From Actinobacteria bacterium UBA7398 (GTDB taxonomy: Bacteria > Actinomycetota > Actinomycetes > Nanopelagicales > Nanopelagicaceae): DNA of 27,874 bases. The translations under genes and the position numbers were made by a program. The DNA lies in contig DKNC01000008.1 of the NCBI GenBank assembly GCA_002470135.1, positions 280 through 28,153 on the forward strand. The letters are read 5' to 3'. Of the stretch, positions 22,963-27,874 are shown piece after piece. Position 1 is the first letter of the stretch. Every line of letters begins with the position of its first letter. The notes under the pieces are model-generated. The model made no database searches. It saw only the letters and a program-made list of their open reading frames with translations, and was not told the origin of the DNA.

Positions 22963-25221
22963 ATGGCTGAAGTTTCAACCAGTAGAGCGCGCGATACTGA
23001 TCGTAAAACTCGGATTCACCTATCTTTTTACGATCGCACTAAGTTTATAACGCTCTTCATCCTAGTTTTCTTTATATTGGTTTGGGCGGAGATGTCGGGT
23101 AACCCAATCTTGGGCTTTACCGATGCGGTGCGAAATAGCGCAGCATCTCGTTGGTGGATTTTTCCATTACTTGCAATCGAATTAATCAGACAAACACATT
23201 TTTTAATATCTGAACTGCTTGCGCCTTACCATGGTATCTGGCAGAAATATTTCAAATTTATAGATCGAATAATTCATAAATTAAGCGATTGGACTCGATT
23301 TCGGTTATCGCGAATTATAAAATGGCTGCTTTTCATTTCGCTATTAGCAGTAATTCTGGGCGCGATTTATAAAGAGACTCCAGTACGAGCACTTTTCTTT
23401 GCACCAAAAGCTTTTTGGAGCGCATTACCAATGCTGGGGCAATTACTCTTTGCCGTCTTCTTCGTCGTTATTCAATTTGCGGCAATCTTTTATTTCTTGA
23501 GTCGAGGCGGCGTTGATACCTATTTCCCAGATGATATTAGAACTCGGTTTTCTGATGTGTGGGGACAAGATCACGTATTAAACCGAATACGAGAGAATTT
23601 AGTATTTCTAGAAAATCCAGAGAGCATTGAAAAACATGGCGGTTATGTGCCGGGTGGAATTTTATTATGGGGCCCCCCTGGAACTGGTAAGACTTTAATG
23701 GCCGAATCAATGGCGGGTGAAACCGGAAAACCATTCGTTTTCGTTGATCCAGGTGCATTTACAAATATGTTCATGGGTGTTGGCGTCCTTAAAGTGAAAA
23801 GTCTCTTCCGAAAATTAAGGAAGTTGGCGCTGCGCTATGGCGGGGTGGTGGTTTTCTTTGATGAAGCTGATTCGCTAGGTAACCGTGGCATTGTCTCCGG
23901 TGGTGGTCAAAATAGAGCGACTGAGCAAACTAATCGGGAGATCTTCGCGAGCACTTGTCATGGCGGTAATTATTTGTCCAAAAACACCGCGGCGTTATTA
24001 GCTCGCAATGCATTTGTAATGGGCGGCGCAGGCGGTAATGGCGGTGGCGGCATGGGAACTTTGCAAGCGCTACTTACTGAGTTATCGGGACTTAAGAAAC
24101 CACGCGGGTTTTTAAACAGAGTGGTAAGACGCACATTAGGTATGCGACCAAAGCTTCCACCTAAATATCGAATCTTGGTAGTAATGGCTACCAACATGCC
24201 AGAAGCGCTTGACGAAGCTTTACTTCGTCCGGGACGAATCGATCGCATGTATCGAGTGGGTTATCCAAGTAAAGCTGGACGCATTCGGACTTATGAAGGA
24301 TATTTTGCCAAAGTTTCGCACTCCTTAACCAGTGAAGAGATTGATAAGTTGGCAACAATTACGCCTTATGCAACCGGTGCGACAATTAAAGATTTAATAA
24401 ATGAGGCGCTGATTATGGCAATTAGAAATGGGCGTACTGGGATTATTTGGAGTGATGTGTTGCGCGCTAAACAATTGAAAGAACTTGGACCTGCTGAGGA
24501 TGTTGAATATATCGAGCGAGAGCGCCACGCTGTTGCGGTACACGAAGCTTGTCACGCAGTTATGGCGAACTTAACTCGCCGACATATGGAAATTGATTTA
24601 GCTACGATCGAAAAAGGATCAGATTATTTAGGAATGGTCGCGAGCATTCCACCAGATGATCAATTCACTAGATGGCGTACAGAATACGAATCCGATATTT
24701 TAGTCTCGTTAGCGTCACTGGCTGGTGAGCGGATGTTTTTTGATGGTGACAATTCTTCTGGCGTCTCTGGAGATTTGGAGAGTGCGACTACCGTTGCAGC
24801 GTTGATGGAAGGTCAATGGGGCATGGGTTCCACAGTTTCCTCACACGCATCAAGTCGAAGAATGGACCTTGGTGCACCAGGCGGTGGCAAGAAAGATGAT
24901 TCCAGCAAAGAGATGAAACGTGCATTATCAGATCGGATTGAAGATAATCTCTCATCATTGTTAGCTAAGGCTGAAATTATTCTCCGCGATAATCGGAGAA
25001 AAGTTCTAGCAGTAGCGCACGCGCTAGAAATTCATAAAACCCTCTCCGGTGATGATGTGGTGGCTGTCATTGAAGGCAAAATTGGAACAATTGCGGATGG
25101 TCGCCATTATTTGATCGAAGAAAATATGGTCGCAATTGAGGCTTATCACGATGCTGCGGTAAAAGCTCATGCCGGCCATAAAAAGCCGGATATTGAGATT
25201 CCTAAATTCGCTCAGCTCTAA
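22963..25221 (+). CDS. FtsH-like membrane AAA+ zinc metalloprotease, variant
   Basis: A 752-residue membrane protein combining an AAA+ ATPase with an M41-type protease. About four hydrophobic segments lie at 29-43, 63-82, 119-135 and 154-180, more than the two of classical FtsH. The ATPase has Walker A GPPGTGKT (237-244), pore-loop-like FMGVG (270-274), Walker B VVFFDEAD (296-303), sensor 1 MATN (408-411) and arginine fingers in RPGRIDR (422-428). The protease has HEACH (527-531, HExxH) and D604 as likely third zinc ligand, followed by QWGMG as in FtsH. Between Walker B and sensor 1 are about 109 residues rather than about 50, including a Gly-rich run (354-363) and a basic stretch. It should degrade membrane or damaged proteins; classical ftsH would normally be elsewhere. 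All catalytic residues are present. Confidence 0.85.
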   Translation: MAEVSTSRARDTDRKTRIHLSFYDRTKFITLFILVFFILVWAEMSGNPILGFTDAVRNSAASRWWIFPLLAIELIRQTHFLISELLAPYHGIWQKYFKFIDRIIHKLSDWTRFRLSRIIKWLLFISLLAVILGAIYKETPVRALFFAPKAFWSALPMLGQLLFAVFFVVIQFAAIFYFLSRGGVDTYFPDDIRTRFSDVWGQDHVLNRIRENLVFLENPESIEKHGGYVPGGILLWGPPGTGKTLMAESMAGETGKPFVFVDPGAFTNMFMGVGVLKVKSLFRKLRKLALRYGGVVVFFDEADSLGNRGIVSGGGQNRATEQTNREIFASTCHGGNYLSKNTAALLARNAFVMGGAGGNGGGGMGTLQALLTELSGLKKPRGFLNRVVRRTLGMRPKLPPKYRILVVMATNMPEALDEALLRPGRIDRMYRVGYPSKAGRIRTYEGYFAKVSHSLTSEEIDKLATITPYATGATIKDLINEALIMAIRNGRTGIIWSDVLRAKQLKELGPAEDVEYIERERHAVAVHEACHAVMANLTRRHMEIDLATIEKGSDYLGMVASIPPDDQFTRWRTEYESDILVSLASLAGERMFFDGDNSSGVSGDLESATTVAALMEGQWGMGSTVSSHASSRRMDLGAPGGGKKDDSSKEMKRALSDRIEDNLSSLLAKAEIILRDNRRKVLAVAHALEIHKTLSGDDVVAVIEGKIGTIADGRHYLIEENMVAIEAYHDAAVKAHAGHKKPDIEIPKFAQL

Positions 25222-25233
25222 ACCTGCGCCAAG

Positions 25234-25262
25234 TTACTAAGTAAGTCAGGTAACCTAGGGAA
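25234..25262 (+). promoter_or_regulatory. Predicted leaderless promoter of the DUF948 gene
   Basis: TAACCT at 25251-25256 lies six bases before the ATG at 25263. Just upstream, TTACTAAGTAA (25234-25244) is a perfect inverted repeat with 5-bp arms, in the spacer/-35 region, where a repressor could bind. A second small palindrome AGGTAACCT (25248-25256) covers the -10 box. Confidence 0.5.
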
Positions 25263-25679
25263 ATGGGCCCTGGTGGAATAGCAACAATCATCGCCGCAGT
25301 AGCGCTAGCCGTTATTGCGATCGCAGTCGCGTACGCGGTGATAAGACTTGGTCGGGTAATTGATGAAGTGGGCGTTGCGGTGAAATCAATAACCGAAGAG
25401 ACCACCCCGTTATTGGAAGAAGTAACCACTACCGTTAAATTGGTAAATGGGCCGCTTCACAGCATCAACCGTGTCACCAAATCTGTCGAAGATCTCTCTT
25501 CTAAAATTTCCGCAACCACATCAACATTTTTGGATAAGAATGAACTCGCAATGAAAGTTGCAGGTGGTTTATTAACAGCTGCGCAACTTCGTAAAGGTAA
25601 AGGTAAAAGCAAGAGTAAAAATAAAGGGAAATCTTCAAAAAAGGCAAAATCTTTTGTCGATGATGAGGAATTTGAGTAA
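25263..25679 (+). CDS. DUF948-family single-pass membrane protein
   Basis: A 138-residue protein with an N-terminal membrane helix (about 5-28, rich in Ala, Ile and Val) and then a helical stretch whose heptad-like pattern (VIDEVGVAVKSITEETTPLLEEVTTTVKLVNG) is typical of DUF948 proteins. The tail (about 110-138) is first highly Lys/Ser/Gly-rich and then acidic (DDEEFE), and looks disordered. The function is unknown. A DUF948 gene just before alaS is a familiar actinobacterial arrangement. The ATG at 25263 has a -10 box six bases upstream. The gap to alaS is four bases, so they are probably co-transcribed. Confidence 0.88.
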   Translation: MGPGGIATIIAAVALAVIAIAVAYAVIRLGRVIDEVGVAVKSITEETTPLLEEVTTTVKLVNGPLHSINRVTKSVEDLSSKISATTSTFLDKNELAMKVAGGLLTAAQLRKGKGKSKSKNKGKSSKKAKSFVDDEEFE

Positions 25680-25683
25680 ATAG

Positions 25684-27874
25684 GTGGAATCAGCTGAAAT
25701 ACGTGCTCGTTGGTTGCGTTTCTTCGAATCTACCAACCGAGCCGGCTTAACTCATACGGTGGTACCTTCGGCATCTTTAATTTTGAACGATCCAAATCTC
25801 TTATTGGTAAATGCGGGAATGGTGCCATTCAAGCCTTATTTTTTAGGGGAGATCACTCCACCTTATAAGCGCGCAACTTCGGTACAAAAGTGCGTACGCA
25901 CTTTAGATATTGACGAAGTTGGAAAAACTACGCGGCATGCTTCGTTTTTTCAAATGTGCGGAAATTTTTCGTTTGGCGATTATTTCAAAGAGGGAGCGAT
26001 CGCGCTGGCATGGGATTTATTAACCCGACCAATTAGCGACGGTGGTTTTGGTTTTCCCGAGTCAAAACTCTGGGTAACGGTTTACTTAGATGATGATGAA
26101 GCGGCTGATATTTGGCATAAGAAAATTGGGATACCGAAAGAGCGAATTCAACGACGTGGCATGGCTGATAATTTTTGGTCGATGGGCGTGCCTGGTCCGT
26201 GTGGCCCGTGTTCTGAAATTTATTACGATCGCGGTCCTGCGTATGGCAAAGAGGGTGGACCAATTGCCGATGAAGACCGATACCTGGAGGTATGGAATTT
26301 AGTTTTCATGCAAAATATTCGCGGCGAAGGTGGGAATAAAGAAAGTTTTCCAATAGTAGGCGAACTACCAGCTAAGAATATCGATACCGGACTTGGGTTA
26401 GAACGCACCGCAGCGCTTTTGCAAGGCGTTGAAAATATTTACGAGATTGATACAACTATGCAAATTCTCAATCGAGCCAGCGAATTAGCTGGTGTTAAAT
26501 ACGGTCAAGATATGAAGAGTGATGTTTCGCTACGAGTTATTGCAGATCATGCTCGAACTGCAATGATGTTGATCGGTGATGGCGTGACCCCTGGCAACGA
26601 AGGCCGCGGCTATGTATTGCGTCGGATGATGCGGCGCACAACTCGTAATATGCGACTTCTAGGAGCGCAAGATGCGAACATGAACGAACTGATGGAAAGT
26701 TCTGTCGCTGCGATGGGTCCACAGTATCCAGAGTTAATCTCCGATAAAAAACGAATTCTCTCCGTTGCAGTTGCTGAAGAGAACGTGTTCTTACAGACCC
26801 TTAAGAGTGGAACGCAAATATTCGACTTAGCGAGCAGCGCAATTAAGAAAAGCGGTGGTGCTAAATTAAACGCGGACGAAGTTTTCAAACTGCATGACAC
26901 CTACGGATTTCCATTTGATTTGACGCTTGAGATGGCGAGTGAAGAAGGCTTAACTATCGATGAAGTTGGTTTCCGCAGATTGATGAAAGAGCAAAAGGAT
27001 CGCGCCAAAGCCGATGCGAGAGCAAAGAAGAGTGGACATACTGATTTAACCCAATACCGAAAAATTTTAGATGAGACTGGAAAAGTTGAATTCATTGGCT
27101 ATGACGTTATTTCTAGCGAATCCCTAGTAAATGGTTTCTTAGTTGACGGTGTTTATGCGGAAGCAGCTAAAGCTGAAGATGAGATTGAAATTGTTTTGAA
27201 TCGCACACCTTTTTACGCCGAAGGAGGTGGCCAATTAGCCGATGGTGGCCGAATTACTCTAGATAATGGCGCGGTAATTGAAATAGATGATGTGCAAAAT
27301 CCCATCCCTGGGTTATCCGTGCATCGTGGCCGAGTAATTTCTGGTGTAGTTTCAAAAGGCGTAACCGCGTTGGCAGAGATTGATGTTGAGCGACGCAACG
27401 GAATTTCAAGAGCCCATACCGCTACCCATATGGTGCATAAAGCTTTTCGAGAAATATTAGGAGAAACTGCTACACAAGCGGGCTCTGAGAATTCACCTGG
27501 CAGATTTAGATTTGATTTCCCAGCATCCGGCGCGGTGCCGCTATCTATTTTAAATGATGTAGAAGCCCGGGTAAATGCGCTCTTGTTAGATGATTTGGAA
27601 GTTATCGCAGAAGTAATGTCGCAAGCTGACGCAAAAGCAGCCGGCGCGATGGCACTCTTTGGTGAAAAATATGGCGACCAAGTACGCGTTGTAAGTGTTG
27701 GCGACTGGGCGCGCGAACTTTGTGGCGGAACACATGTATCAAGATCTGGCCAGCTCGGAGTAGTTAAATTATTGAGTGAGTCTTCAATTGGGGCTGGAGT
27801 TCGCCGTGTTGAAGCGCTGGTTGGTGTCGATGCGTATCGATTCTTAGCCAGAGAGCATCTGCTCTTGAATTCAC
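25684..27874 (+). CDS. alaS: Alanyl-tRNA synthetase, truncated by the window edge
   Basis: Charges tRNA-Ala and edits mis-charged Ser/Gly. Only the first 730 codons of a gene normally near 880-890 codons are in the window; the frame is open to the last base. The GTG start gives VESAEIRARWLRFFE, a normal AlaRS beginning; no ATG nearby fits. The catalytic domain shows NAGMVPFKPYFLG, KCVRTLDIDEVGKTTRHASFF, FWSMGVPGPCGPCSE and NIDTGLGLER. The editing domain contains the zinc set H578 and H582 (HTATH) with C680 and H684 (CGGTH). Missing from view is the end of the editing region and the C-terminal C-Ala domain. It starts four bases after the DUF948 gene. Confidence 0.96.
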   Translation, partial: MESAEIRARWLRFFESTNRAGLTHTVVPSASLILNDPNLLLVNAGMVPFKPYFLGEITPPYKRATSVQKCVRTLDIDEVGKTTRHASFFQMCGNFSFGDYFKEGAIALAWDLLTRPISDGGFGFPESKLWVTVYLDDDEAADIWHKKIGIPKERIQRRGMADNFWSMGVPGPCGPCSEIYYDRGPAYGKEGGPIADEDRYLEVWNLVFMQNIRGEGGNKESFPIVGELPAKNIDTGLGLERTAALLQGVENIYEIDTTMQILNRASELAGVKYGQDMKSDVSLRVIADHARTAMMLIGDGVTPGNEGRGYVLRRMMRRTTRNMRLLGAQDANMNELMESSVAAMGPQYPELISDKKRILSVAVAEENVFLQTLKSGTQIFDLASSAIKKSGGAKLNADEVFKLHDTYGFPFDLTLEMASEEGLTIDEVGFRRLMKEQKDRAKADARAKKSGHTDLTQYRKILDETGKVEFIGYDVISSESLVNGFLVDGVYAEAAKAEDEIEIVLNRTPFYAEGGGQLADGGRITLDNGAVIEIDDVQNPIPGLSVHRGRVISGVVSKGVTALAEIDVERRNGISRAHTATHMVHKAFREILGETATQAGSENSPGRFRFDFPASGAVPLSILNDVEARVNALLLDDLEVIAEVMSQADAKAAGAMALFGEKYGDQVRVVSVGDWARELCGGTHVSRSGQLGVVKLLSESSIGAGVRRVEALVGVDAYRFLAREHLLLNS

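Overview
The window is a gene-dense, low-GC stretch with the conserved housekeeping backbone of an actinobacterium. The order thrS, HIT/Ap4A-type protein, pgsA, PIM acyltransferase, pimA, pdxS, pdxT, yebC, ruvCAB, secD, secF, rel, DUF349 gene, MBL hydrolase, hisS, aspS, DUF948 gene, alaS matches what is known from Mycobacterium and Streptomyces. Here it is compacted, with AT-rich codons, very short gaps, and several neighbours known from larger genomes missing (yajC, apt, ppi, rarA). A streamlined planktonic actinobacterium, such as the freshwater acI / Nanopelagicales type, is the best guess. This is inferred from gene order and composition only. There are no mobile elements, CRISPR arrays, tRNAs or rRNAs.

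Layout. (1) 1-2922: a small PGPGW-type membrane protein, threonyl-tRNA synthetase and a HIT-family nucleotide phosphorylase/hydrolase. (2) 2896-3489, minus strand: a 197-residue protein that reads as a shortened elongation factor G G-domain without recognisable GTP-binding motifs. It diverges from pgsA across a few bases in which two -10 boxes overlap. (3) 3512-7662: pgsA, acyltransferase and pimA make the phosphatidylinositol mannoside core, followed by a LemA-like membrane protein and a DUF3048 lipoprotein. (4) 7704-9959: pdxS-pdxT (the two subunits of PLP synthase) and yebC. (5) 9990-14836: ruvC-ruvA-ruvB (Holliday junction processing) and secD-secF (protein export motor). (6) 14852-18327: bifunctional (p)ppGpp synthetase/hydrolase converging on a DUF349 gene. 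(7) 18328-18582: the only sizeable gap, with a tandem 15-bp repeat, a palindrome and a hairpin. (8) 18583-25221: MBL hydrolase, hisS, aspS, an unknown lipoprotein and an unusual FtsH-like membrane AAA+ metalloprotease. (9) 25263-27874: a DUF948 gene and alaS, which runs off the right edge.

Most genes act in translation accuracy and charging (four aminoacyl-tRNA synthetases), envelope lipid synthesis, protein export and quality control, cofactor supply, and recombination. Expression signals are compact. Five gene starts carry a TAnnnT hexamer exactly six bases before the ATG, which points to leaderless mRNAs. Genes inside operons overlap or use Shine-Dalgarno sequences.

The most interesting signals are the GTPase-less EF-G fragment with its shared divergent promoter, the FtsH variant with an enlarged membrane part and a roughly 60-residue insertion inside the AAA+ core, and a sharp change of glutamate codon preference within pimA.
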